Shown here one piece after another: positions 1-8,769 of a stretch of DNA of 20,208 nucleotides. A program made the translations under genes and the position numbers. A model generated the notes under the pieces. The model was not told the DNA's origin and searched no databases. It saw nothing but the letters and a program-made list of their open reading frames with translations. The first letter of the stretch is position 1, and each line of letters starts with the position of its first letter. Origin of the DNA: Sphacelaria rigidula (lineage: Eukaryota; Phaeophyceae; Sphacelariales). The stretch lies in the NCBI GenBank assembly GCA_964200075.2, contig CAXNAA020000558.1:1-20208 (forward strand). The letters run 5' to 3'.

Positions 1-3
1 GCC

Positions 4-4
4 G

Positions 5-34
<30 letters not shown>
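4..34. repeat. poly-C tract at window start
   Basis: An uninterrupted run of about 31 C residues follows the first three bases. It is simple-sequence DNA with no coding content, and similar C tracts recur at about 1802-1826 and 1933-1958. Such tracts are prone to slippage and sequencing error, so exact lengths here should not be trusted. Confidence 0.95.
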
Positions 35-35
<1 letters not shown>

Positions 36-39
36 AGCT

Positions 40-108
40 CTGGAAACCCCCGGATTTCTCCGGACTGTCAGCCGGTACAACTGTTCCGAGGTGACGCTCG
101 TCGTCTAA
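40..108 (-). pseudogene. Short fragment related to the 1.2-kb LINE remnant
   Basis: This stretch closely matches positions 1210-1275 in the same orientation. Both contain acccccggat, ggactgtcagcc and gacgctcg in the same order with a handful of substitutions. The 1210-1275 copy lies just downstream (minus-strand sense) of recognisable reverse transcriptase sequence, so this is probably a second truncated piece of the same LINE family. It begins right at the poly-C tract. No open frame survives that could make a product. Confidence 0.6.
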
Positions 109-1144
109 GGTTCAAGTGCTGTCGTCACCTGTAATACGGTACAACTCAGCGGTACCATTTTCCACTCTGAGATATAACACAAAACTGAACCCATGAGTTG
201 TCTGACTTGTGCATTCACTTGAAGCTTGGTACCAAGCGAAGACAACGCCGCCCCCCAAATCGCGCAGCGATCTCTCCCTGCAACGTATGATAGTTGTTAC
301 TACGATCTTTGATGCGATGACCATCTGTATCCACCACGAGGGAGAAGCACCAAATTAAAACAGGGCGGACGTTGTCCGTGCTTTGTTTAGTTGAGTGACT
401 GATTTGATCTGATTAGATTTTATTCGATTGATCGATTATTACTGTACGCATTATCTTATTCCCGAGAGTCATTATCCAGCCTTGCCGTGGTCATTAGACA
501 CGGGATAGACGTTCGGCCCCGAAGGTGAAACAGAACGGAAACACCCACAGAAGAAAGGTAAACAAATCGGAAGAGTAGCACAGACAAACAGAGCAGGCTG
601 ACACAAAAAAAAACGGGAGAAACTAGAAGTGGCCGGCCTCTGCATCATGGCTTCAGGTGGAGACGGGTCTGTCGTTAGCGCAAAAAGCACACTCACTCTC
701 TCACCTATATCGAAACGTCAAGGAAAAGTCTGTGGAAACAGATTGCACCTCAGCTATCTCGGCCAAACAATATTCCGGGTATGAGCTCTCACCCGTTAAC
801 CCTTTTGAGGCGAGGCGTCATACTATTTGCATGCACCGGAAGGAAAGAACACACGAACATACACATACAGAGAGAGGGGGATAGAAATAGAGAACAGACA
901 GGAAAGCAGCTACGGAAGTTCTGGAGCCGAAGGACACATTACAGTAGCGCAGGTACAAAAGCACAATCCGAGAACACCCCAAGATCACCGACCAAGGCAA
1001 AAATTAACAATCAAAAGAAAAAGACAAGAGTACATCGGACTCTGTATCAACCCAGCTTCCCCCACTTATCCCTAGTCGGTTACAAAGCAGGACGTTCTCT
1101 CGGCCGTTTCCATCCTGAATTCCTCGCAAGCTTCTGCTGTTTCG
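109..1144. other. Non-coding stretch, no recognised feature
   Basis: No family-like protein sequence, long repeat or RNA gene could be recognised. Open frames on both strands are short and lack coding character. A purine-rich patch at about 835-910 (CA- and GA-rich) and scattered A runs, such as at 606-614, are the only compositional oddities. Confidence 0.5.
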
Positions 1145-1570
1145 TTAGCGGTGGCAGCTCTCCAGTTGGCGGTTCTTGACGCAGCAGCCTCTCTTCTGTG
1201 TCCGTCCGATGGAGACCCCCGGATGTCTCTGGACTGTCAGCCTGCGAAACTGTTCAGAGGCGACGCTCGCGGGGTACGGGTTAATGTCGGGGACAAAACG
1301 CACCCTTATCTGAGTCCCTGGCAGACGTGGAAGCACGCTGAAAGTTCGCCATCACCCAGCTGTACCCGAGCTCGCAAGCCGTCGTGAAATATACGGATGA
1401 CCGTGATCATTCGAGGCGGGACTCCCAACGGGGCAAGCACGCTCCAAAGGAGCGTGCGGTCTATGGTATCGCAGGCTCTATACAGCACATGCATAATGGA
1501 ACATTGTTCGTACGTGTCAACTGATCAACTGCTGTAGACGTGTCTGATCATTGACACTTTCTTCAACGCC
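1145..1570 (-). pseudogene. Decayed non-LTR (LINE-type) reverse transcriptase fragment
   Basis: On the minus strand, 1494-1306 encodes DTIDRTLLWSVLAPLGVPP, then VIRIFHDGLRARVQLGDGE and CFHVCQGLR. This is the block between the first catalytic-Asp region and the QGLRQGC motif of non-LTR retrotransposon reverse transcriptases. The segment is broken. A frame change near 1475-1485 separates it from an upstream PLCMCCIE piece (usual family form PLY.CFID), and still further upstream RLQQL (about 1530-1545) resembles the family's RQLQEL. Directly after QGLR the expected Gln codon is a TAA stop near 1313, after which GCVLSP continues in frame before the match fades. The YxDD catalytic box was not found. 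It is therefore a truncated, inactive relic with no intact element around it. Confidence 0.8.
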
Positions 1571-1801
1571 AACCCCTTGAAAACCCGAAGAGTTTAGAAA
1601 CCATTTTCGGTGTTCATTCGTCCTGGATAACGTCCCCGCCATACACATGTGGTTGTCTGCAAGTTGTGCCGAAATGGGTCCTCCTAACCCTTTGATCGCC
1701 AGGTTAGGGTATCTCTTGAATCGGCATTTTTTTTCCCCGTGAAAAGGGGTTGCATGACCATCAACACCCGCTCTGGTGGTATCGAGATTAATTCTCATCG
1801 C

Positions 1802-1970
1802 TCCCCCCCCCCCCCCCCCCCCCCCCTCCCCGCCTCGGCATGGCCTGCATGCGACCGACNNNNNNNNNNCCCCCGAAGGGGGGGTGTTACCCCCACCCCC
1901 CCCCCCCGGGGGGGGTTGGGGTTTTTTCTCTCCCCCCCCCCCCCCCCCCCCCCCCCCCGCGCGCGCGCGT
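1802..1970. repeat. Poly-C / poly-G low-complexity block around an assembly gap
   Basis: The block holds a C run of about 25 (1802-1826), a short unique piece, ten N bases (1860-1869), mixed C and G runs (1870-1917), a second long C run (about 1933-1958) and a CG dinucleotide run (1959-1969). Proline- or glycine-rich open frames across it are artefacts of the homopolymers. The N bases mark an assembly gap, so sequence continuity between 1859 and 1870 is not established. Confidence 0.95.
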
Positions 1971-2500
1971 TAGCCTGGTCCGGCGAAAACCTGGCGTGCT
2001 CCGTCCTGACCTTGTAGGGACGGACCCGCTATGGGGTTGGCGTCGCTGAGCAATGACGCTGTAAAACACGCCACTCACTGCGTAAGCTAGGCAACCAGGT
2101 TACCGATTGTTTTGCCCGCTTGCGTTTTTTTCCGGTAACCATGATGGTGGTCGAACTAGACCATATTGTGCGGAGCGGGAGAACCTCAACTCCGATTAAA
2201 GGGGATAATCATATTTTTTATACATAGTGCTTAAATGGTGAGACACCCATGAGGCGGTGTGTATGCCATGGCTGTCTCTGGAAGTGGCGATACCAGAAAA
2301 TTTAAGCAACTCCTTAGAGGCTGTCATCTAAATGCAAGATAATAAGTACGCTGCGAACTGAATAATCTAAGCAGGATGCAGCTCACCCTTCATGCGACTC
2401 GATGAAGAAAGACATCAGGTCGCTTCGCGCTTGGTAATAGATAGCGAACCTGGTTCAGCGAAAACCCGGCGTTCTCCGTCCCGGCTTTGCAGGTATGCGA
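1970..2500 (+). mobile_element. 0.5-kb element with terminal direct repeats (TRIM-like), copy 1
   Basis: The element starts with gcctggtccggcgaaaacc (1972) and ends with a diverged direct copy of that sequence, cctggttcagcgaaaaccc (from about 2447). The terminal repeats are about 50 bp. A second, similarly sized copy lies in the opposite orientation at 16486-16999 and matches along the whole length, so both ends are defined by comparison. Positions 2370-2401 are identical to the copy-2 block over 32 bases. There is no intact ORF. Small size plus terminal direct repeats suggests a TRIM (terminal-repeat retrotransposon in miniature), but no primer-binding site or polypurine tract was confirmed, so another non-autonomous class is possible. 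Confidence 0.65.
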
Positions 2501-3519
2501 GCTCAATGGTCACATGCCTGAAGCATACAAGATCATGAGTACACCCCCCCCGCGCGCGCAGTTTTTGCTCTGTCTCGAAAGGGATGCGTGGTCAATTGGC
2601 AAACGACTAAGACAAACACATACGGGTATGCCCCTCCCCCCCCCTCCGCTTGCACCCATGTTGGTATGCATGGTACTGACTGTTATGTACAACTTTTACG
2701 CACCCTGTTGCCCCGTTGGGCGAGGGGTGGCATATCTGTCGGTCCGGCCCCCTCCCCCCCATTTTTCACCCGTCATGAAGAAGCTTTCATATTGTCCAAA
2801 CCCCCCTTTTGAAGTAGTATGAAGTATGAAGGCTTCTCCAAGCCGTTCATTGGCTGTCGGAGTGTCCCAACGTACACAAACACACATACAGCTGGTTATA
2901 CGAGCTGATCTCATCCTCTGCCCTCCCGCTGTGGAGTGTTATTTGAGCGGTCTCCAGGAAAGTCGGGAAGTGGGGGTGTAATTTGAATCAGCACATCAGT
3001 CCGACCTTTTTCACTCGCGTACTGAAATCTCGAAACAGAGTAAATCCTTGCTCGCACTCCAGGAACATTATTTTAAGGCGTGAACCAACTTCATTTTCAC
3101 AAGTCTCACCACGTCTGGCAGCCTTGTTACTTGGATTAAAGGTACCCCGTCCCCCGCCTCCCGCCCTCCGCCCTCCGCCAATTTTGAGCTTGTAAAAATA
3201 ATGTGTGTGATGTGTGTTACCAAGATCCGGTAGATGAGGTGAACAATATAACAAGTACAAACAACACTACATACCCGATCAACTCAACCCCAGAGACAAA
3301 ATTGGGAAAGGAACAATTGGAGACGACTCCGGTACGGTTACTTCGTAACATACGCAATGACATGCTTATTTTGTTATGCTTTAGTATCTCATAACCCCAG
3401 TGCAGAATCACATGGTTTACGTTGATGGAGTTCGCTTCCTTGTGTCGCTTGTCTATGTATGATATTGGCTATGAAGTTCGACCTAGTGGAACCGACTGAC
3501 TCTGCTTCATGTTGATGAT
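2501..3519. other. Non-coding stretch with short C runs
   Basis: Several C runs (2545-2552, 2634-2644, 2749-2760) and a degenerate CCCGCC-type run (3147-3178) are present. No protein family signature, RNA gene or long repeat was recognised. The proline-rich frames across the C runs are not credible genes. Confidence 0.5.
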
Positions 3520-4166
3520 CACGCATGTACCCTTCAATGATCGAGTGCATACCCTTCTTTGCCCTTTTTTGTGAAGTGGTGACCGTATCGCCGGCTCCGC
3601 TCAAGATATGCCAGTCACAACCTTACTTGTTTTTTGGGGGCTTGTTTTTTGGGGGGGAAGTGACACCCCACCAAAAATTCGAAACTTAACGACCAAGAAA
3701 TTGTAGCCGCCTACTGATTGGCCCGCAGACCCGGGAGATCCGACGATGCATACCTCCAGGGCGCCAACGCTTGTGTGCCGAGGAGCACAAAGATCGAACG
3801 GCAAATTGCAGATCCCGCAACAGTCTGATGTTTCACATGACCACGCCACATAATGCCGTTCAGGCGTGTGTGCGTCGGCAAGTTTTTTTCACTCATGCTC
3901 GCTGGGTCTTCGTGAGCTCCGGCACACAAGCGTTGGCGCTCTGGCTGTATGCATCGTCGGATCTTCCAGGTCTGGGGGCCAATCAGCAGGCGGCTATAAG
4001 TTCTTGGTCGTTAGGTTTTGAACTTTTTGGCGGGGTGTGATTTCACAAAAAAAAAAGTATGGTTGTGACTGTTCGGCGTATCTTCAGCAGAGCCGGCGGT
4101 ACGGTCACCACTTCACAAAGAAGGGTAAAGAAGGGTATGTACTCGATCATTGAAGGGTACATACGT
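3520..4166. mobile_element. Fold-back element: long inverted repeat with short loop
   Basis: Positions 3520-3795 are the reverse complement, with modest divergence, of 3905-4166. The arms are about 260-275 bp and the central spacer only about 109 bp. Matching blocks run the length of the arms, including gatcgagtgcatacccttct against its complement near 4131-4150, and the GC-rich stretches at 3720-3780 and 3918-3990. Translation shows the symmetry: both strands encode the peptide GTQALA-W-YASSDLPGL-ANQ. A fold-back DNA transposon, or two copies of one element inserted head to head, would give this. A transcript would form a very long RNA hairpin. No transposase is present. Confidence 0.85.
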
Positions 4167-4198
4167 TAACAGAAGAGGACGAGATACACACTTTGACC

Positions 4199-4297
4199 CT
4201 TTGGCCGCGAGGGTAGGTCACCTGCTGAATCGGCATCAATTTCACTTGGAAAAAGTTTCTGTGATCCAGATGTACTACCCGCATCGCGGTGTAAGGG
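4199..4297 (+). mobile_element. MITE-like element, copy a
   Basis: This copy of about 100 bp is bounded by ggccgcgagggta on the left and a degenerate tacccgcatcgcggtgtaa on the right, so its ends are inverted repeats. The interior (ctgctgaatcggcatcaatt, then cacttggaaaaagt) recurs in other copies on both strands of this window. The length and terminal inverted repeats suit a miniature inverted-repeat transposable element. It has no coding capacity. Confidence 0.7.
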
Positions 4298-4298
4298 T

Positions 4299-4498
4299 AA
4301 GTGGACTGCGAGAGGTGGATCATCTGTTGAATCTGCATCCATCTCACATGAAAAAAAGAAGACATGATTCAGATGGGCTACCCTCGCGGTCTAAGGGTAA
4401 GTGGACTGCGAGAGGTGGATCATCTGCTGAATCTGCATCCATCTCACATGAAAAAAAGGAGACATGGTTCAGATGGGCTACCCTCGCGGTCTAAGGGT
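4299..4498 (+). repeat. Two tandem 100-bp units of the same MITE-like family
   Basis: Units 4299-4398 and 4399-4498 differ at only three positions by eye (gttgaatc/gctgaatc, aagaagac/aaggagac, catgattc/catggttc). Each unit keeps the MITE interior (ctgaatctgcatccatctca) and ends with taccctcgcggtctaaggg. Both are diverged from copy a next door, so the tandem duplication is more recent than the insertion of the ancestral copy. Confidence 0.85.
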
Positions 4499-4587
4499 TA
4501 AGCAGAGAGTGGGGTGCACGGTCCCGGTGTGCATACAAAAAATGGTACTCTCACAGGCTCTCCTTTTCCGCGTCGTAGGTAGCCCTT

Positions 4588-4690
4588 GGACCGCGTTGCG
4601 GGTAGTCCATCTGGATCATGCATACTTTTTTCAAGTCAATATTGATGCCGATTCAGCAGGTGACCTGCCCTCGCGGTCAAAGGACTAAGC
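4588..4690 (-). mobile_element. MITE-like element, copy d (inverted)
   Basis: Read on the minus strand, this stretch gives the same order of blocks as copy a: ctcgcggtc ends, the ctgctgaatcggcatcaa core and gatccagatgg. The plus strand starts with ggaccgcg and ends with ccctcgcggtcaaagg, so the terminal inverted repeats are well kept. It lies about 90 bp from the tandem units in the opposite orientation, which makes 4199-4690 able to fold back on itself. Confidence 0.7.
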
Positions 4691-4949
4691 CCAATACCAC
4701 GTGTGAAGAAATATAAAAATGGTCGGGCATGCTGTCCAGACACCTTGTACGTGGGGCTGGCGCGCTGGAACGTGTTTTGGAGGTGCCGCGTCCCAAAACG
4801 AGAAATGCGTTCCCCTTCTTGTTCCAAGAACACGAGGGCATGCCCTTTTTTGTATACTGCCCTTGTTTTTTTCATTGGTTGATTGAATGTCTCACACCAC
4901 TCACTCATCCCCCACGAAACCAGGCTTACGTCACCTTACCTTACCGTGC

Positions 4950-5113
4950 TGATTGTTCATATGATGAACGTAGCCGAGATGAAACAAACCGGGAACACTC
5001 GCTGAAGGAAGCTGAAGAAAAGAAAAGTATGAAGTGTGGAAGGAACAGCAAGAGTACACTGAAAAGAAGATGAATGAAGACGAAGTACACAAGTTGAAGA
5101 GACAAGAACCATA
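4950..5113 (+). pseudogene. Purine-rich, coiled-coil-like coding remnant with a frame break
   Basis: From about 4962 one frame encodes DERSRDETNREHSLKEAEEK. After the A-rich run at about 5015-5028 the coding character moves to another frame: KYEVWKEQQEYTEKK and then DEVHKLKRQEP, ending at a TAA at 5111-5113. Both halves are rich in Glu, Lys, Gln and Arg, as in a charged helix or coiled coil, and the switch occurs at a slippage-prone adenine run. This suggests an old coding segment with one frameshift, or a wrong base in the assembly. No family was recognised, and purine-rich simple sequence could also give such a peptide by chance. Confidence 0.3.
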
Positions 5114-5842
5114 ATAACACCAACACCAACACGGTTATGGCACCGGCAAAAAGCCTACACTACTTTTTGTATTTCAATCTGTGACCAATTTGTCCCGAAA
5201 TGAACATGGCGAAAGTGGCAGGACTCCCCAGCATCTCTCCGTGTCTTCCTTTTTCCTACTGATTGCTGCCTTCCGTGTACCCCTACCCCGAGGTTTTGTG
5301 TTGTTATGTCGTGCTTTTGTTGTCATGCTATTGTTATGCATAGTGTACCTGTACATATTACTATACCTCTGTAATAGAGGTACAATGATGGAATCATGCG
5401 ATTCTTATCGCCATGGTTGGTGATCTTGGTTCCTTACTTTAGCTCCATCTCTGTTTGGCCTCGCGTGTTGAGTGGATCATCGGGCCCTGCCTCCAGTAGC
5501 CCGGATGGTCGCCTGCGGTACCGGAACTTACGAGGTCAGCAGTATATCTATTTCTTCCTTCATTTATTTTTTGTATCGCGTCTGGATTAATTGTTCTGGG
5601 TCCGATTTTTTTTCTCTTCCTCATACCTTATTTTGGGTAGTTAGCTTGTGACCACGAGAGGGTACAGCGTATCGTCACGGTTTTTAATGTGAAGACAAAA
5701 ACACCAGCAACTGTAGAAACAGCCTTGGATCGCCAGTACGCCAGTACAGTGAGCAAATCGTGGTCTCACTTGCTCTGCAAAAGCAAGTAGACATCAATTT
5801 TCGGGCACGATCATTTTCCCCTCTATTTTCTATTTTCCGTGC
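5114..5842. other. Non-coding stretch, no recognised feature
   Basis: An open frame at about 5181-5423 on the plus strand includes a run of hydrophobic residues near 5300-5370, but it has no family resemblance, and its T-rich composition alone would give hydrophobic codons. Nothing else was identified. Confidence 0.4.
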
Positions 5843-6901
5843 ATGGTAACTCCTGCTGTAGAGCTGGTACAAAGTGCTGAACACGTATGTCAGGCTGTGG
5901 GCTCACGGCCTGGTACTGATCCTTCTCAACAAGTGGGCGCCAAAGCTCTTTTCGGAAAGCATCACCGGCCGGCCTTCGACACAAACCCGAGCGCCGTAAC
6001 TGGGCAGGTAGCTCCTGGGTGATATTATTGTATACACGTATAGGTCTTGTTGGACTTACGCAGCTGCCCTTTACATACTGTCATACTGTACTCTCAGGGA
6101 TCCGCCAAAGGCTCCCGATTGAAAGTTGTGCTATGGCATGTATTTTTATTTTGAGCAGTGGTGGTGGTTGTATCACCACCCCCAGCCCCCCTACTTACTG
6201 CGCCCAACACAACGGCACTGCATTGCGCTACACAGCACCGCACCGCATGACTGCAAACGAGTTTATTTCTGTGGGGGGTGATCGTCATGGTATTGACCCT
6301 TGTAGTGCTGTCAATGACGCAGTGGAATGAGATGTGGAATGTAGCAGGTGGGCCAAAAGTGCTGAATTGATGAGATGATGAGAATTTCCATTGTTCCGGT
6401 GGAAAACGAAGAGATCTATGGAAGGCCTGTCATCTTTCATATTTTGTGGGACTGAATTTTTCCGAGTTTTGGGACAGTTGGCTTACTTTTTTGTCCACAA
6501 AATAGTTGATATTATCACCATCTGTCTTTAACGCTGTGTGTGATGCGAGTATGCATCATGGGGAAAGCGATGTAGCTCACTTTTCCGATGCACTCGACTC
6601 CGGGGTTTCGGGAACAGCATCTCAACTAAATCTACCTGGAAATGAAAAAGGGCGCTCTCTGCAGCGATATTTGTAAAATTTCCTTGTCGTCTTCACATTC
6701 CTATTTTCCGTCAGACTTTGGATCAGAAGTGGGTCAGAGGCTATGATATCAAGTCAGGCTGTTCTCGAAACCCCGGATCCCAGCAAGTCGGAGGAGTCGG
6801 CTGAACTCCTCAATGAGGTGATATATACTGTAGAGTCCAAGACATGCGGTGACGATACTCCTACCCCCCGTCTTGGGGGCAAAAGCAGTGTCGAATGTTA
6901 A
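5843..6901 (+). CDS. Tentative unrecognised spliced gene
   Basis: Three protein-like segments can be joined without a phase conflict. Exon a (5843-6007) starts at ATG and encodes MVTPAVELVQSAEHV and later DTNPSAVTGQ before cag|gtagct. Exon b (6506-6672) follows an acceptor after a T-rich tract (acaaaatag) and encodes NAVCDASMHHGESDVAHF, then LPGNEKGRSLQRY. Exon c (6715-6901) encodes SGSEAMISSQAVLETPDP, then SKSEESAELLNEV, ending at TAA. The proposed second intron is only 42 bp (6673-6714: gtaaaa, pyrimidine tract, cag). The product is acidic, Ser/Gly/Asp-rich and probably disordered, with no domain I recognise. An alternative end uses the donor at gag|gtgata (6821-6822) to reach 7170-7259. 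The model rests only on coding-like composition and splice phase. Confidence 0.35.
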
Positions 6902-7169
6902 ATGTCAAATGTCTCAAAATGGAATAATAGAAGCCAAGCAAAATCATATCTATACATCAATCATGAAAGATCATGATGGTCGAAATTGTCCAAAGCTAAC
7001 CCCATCGTGTAGCCTGCAGGTATCATCTCTCATCTCTCATGTCTCGTGGAGAGGGAAAGGGAGATCATATGTCATACCTCGGTTATGCTAGGTATAATGA
7101 CGGCTAACTGCTAACGGCATGTGGGGATGTACGCCGTACTACTCTAGAGGAGTAGCGCATTGTAAATAG

Positions 7170-7259
7170 CCCGAAACGTGTGACTCAGTGGAACCCCCGG
7201 AAGGCGAACATGCCGAACTCCGTATGAAACGCGTATTAATAGCGTGGCGTGACTTGTAG
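7170..7259 (+). CDS. Possible terminal exon of the tentative gene
   Basis: After an AG (gtaaatag) the frame encodes PETCDSVEPPEGEHAELRMK and ends with WRDL and a TAG stop at 7257-7259. It starts in phase 0 and would fit the upstream donor ctcaatgag|gtgata at 6821-6822. The composition resembles the upstream acidic segments. There is no homology evidence, the acceptor lacks a strong pyrimidine tract, and it may be a chance open frame. Confidence 0.2.
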   Translation, partial: PETCDSVEPPEGEHAELRMKRVLIAWRDL

Positions 7260-8047
7260 ATGAGGATTACAGTGATCCTGTCATCATCTGTCATCACTAC
7301 GGATTTTGGTTCAAAATTCTCAATGTACCCCCTTCCTTGGAGAAAGGTTCTTCGAAGCAGGGTGCAAGAATTTCGTATCTAGTACTCGATGCTCGATCCT
7401 CGATCCTCTCTCTTATCGGAAGCCCAGCATATTCCTTTCCGATTCGGTCTACTGTGAGGGGAATACTCAAGTTGCGACTAGCAATCAGCATTGAGTCTTG
7501 GCAATAACGTCCTTCCCCTGTAGAGCCTGGTCACAGCCTATTAATCATAGAGTTCTGTGAATACACACAACCATGGCTCAAGTCGCACTCTAGCTGCTGG
7601 GGAGTTGAGCGCAGAGCACAGGGCGCGATGTGGTTGTGTTGGATGGAATGATGGATGATGAAAACTTGGGTAGGGGACGACGGTTTTTGTAGAAATGGCA
7701 CCAAATACTAAGCAAGTACTTAGTAGGACACGAAAGATGCATTTCTTCGGCCAAGTTCCGTCCGTTTGTAAACTGCAAGCACAGCGCATTCTCTGACCTA
7801 AGACTTCATCGAATTGTACTTGTACTTCTCGTACAGACATTTTTGCTGTGCGGATGGAGAGCGCTGGCGCCAGAGCTAAAGCTCAAGTGCTGCAGATGTC
7901 GTCTGTACATGCTATTTGAGGCTCTCCTCTGTGGTGTAGCTCTGTAGGGAGGTCATGTGTTGACGTACGATTCAAGCCTATGACCGCACATGCACATGTT
8001 TTTCATATCGAGACTTTTTTCGCGTACAGTTCCGCCAGTCGTTGGAG
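7260..8047. other. Non-coding stretch, no recognised feature
   Basis: No protein-like frame, RNA gene or long repeat stands out. A local run of cgatgctcgatcctcgatcc (about 7388-7407) is a short imperfect repeat. The minus-strand frames here (7541-7840) have no coding character that I can recognise. Confidence 0.4.
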
Positions 8048-8061
8048 TATAATTTGTAAAG

Positions 8062-8067
8062 TATAAA
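8062..8067 (+). promoter_or_regulatory. TATA-like motif upstream of the F-box-like ORF
   Basis: The sequence tataaa (within gtataaagga) lies 48 bp before the ATG at 8110. This would place a start site around 8090-8097, leaving a very short leader. One other ATG (8084) precedes it and opens only a four-codon frame. The motif is common by chance, so this is a weak call. Confidence 0.25.
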
Positions 8068-8109
8068 GGAACGCTACCTGGACATGGATTTGTTCTAATT
8101 CCGATTTCT

Positions 8110-8316
8110 ATGCATAATGACGATGTTTTTCATATTTTGCCTATTCTTTGGAGAGACATATTTTCAAGACACGGCTGGAGTGACGCCCAAGTATTTATAC
8201 GTCTCAGCCAGGAGTGCAGACGCCTTTTGCCGTGGTCTAGAACGGAGGTTGGCCGTGTTCTTTCTTCATTTTTCATTTTCCTGTGTGTGTTGTGTGTGCT
8301 GTATTCGCTGACATAG
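8110..8316 (+). CDS. Small ORF with F-box-like N-terminus
   Basis: This ORF encodes 68 residues from ATG to TGA. Residues 7-39 run FHILPILWRDIFSRHGWSDA, then QVFIRLSQECRRLLPW. The pattern LP-(x)n-IF-(x)n-D-(x)n-L-S-x-x-C-R-x-L resembles an F-box, a roughly 40-residue motif that binds Skp1 in ubiquitin ligases. Residues after about 48 become Phe/Leu/Cys-rich and are likely intron or non-coding read-through; a possible donor is acggag|gttggc near 8246. It could be the first exon of a larger gene whose later exons I did not find, or a decayed fragment. The similarity is to a short degenerate motif, so the family call is tentative. Confidence 0.3.
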   Translation: MHNDDVFHILPILWRDIFSRHGWSDAQVFIRLSQECRRLLPWSRTEVGRVLSSFFIFLCVLCVLYSLT

Positions 8317-8760
8317 GTTTTCATACATCCGTGGCCACATGTGCTGCTGGCGCGAACACCGCTACAGTGCTACAGTGCTACAGTATCGCCCGACCGCGTT
8401 GAGACCGCAATATGCTGACGACCACGACTCATGCACGAAAAACGATGACACACGGCGAATGTGTGCCAACGGCCTTTTGTGTGTATAGATGTTATAGATC
8501 GCATCTCCACCAAGATAACTCTCGGACCCCCCCTCCCCTCGAGTCTGATCCGGCCAAAACAAGCATGTACTGCCATGAGTGGGTGCAGGTGAGCTGGGGC
8601 AGGTAGGTTCACTCACCTGCACGTTTTTTTTTTTTTTTTATTGCCATCATTCGCTCATACTCATTGTAGCCCGTGACGTACCGCCATTCATCTAATTGAT
8701 GGCCATCGTTCGCCCATGCATTTAACATAGTGTGTGAAGTGGCGTCACGAAGTCGCCGAC
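8317..8760. other. Non-coding stretch with short repeats
   Basis: The octamer gctacagt occurs three times in tandem at about 8360-8383, and a run of 17 T bases lies at about 8624-8640. The short frames on either strand show no family resemblance. Confidence 0.5.
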
Positions 8761-8769
8761 GGTCACGGT

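Noticed and set aside
1739-2049. Proline-rich open frames
   Set aside because: They are produced by poly-C runs and cross the N gap.
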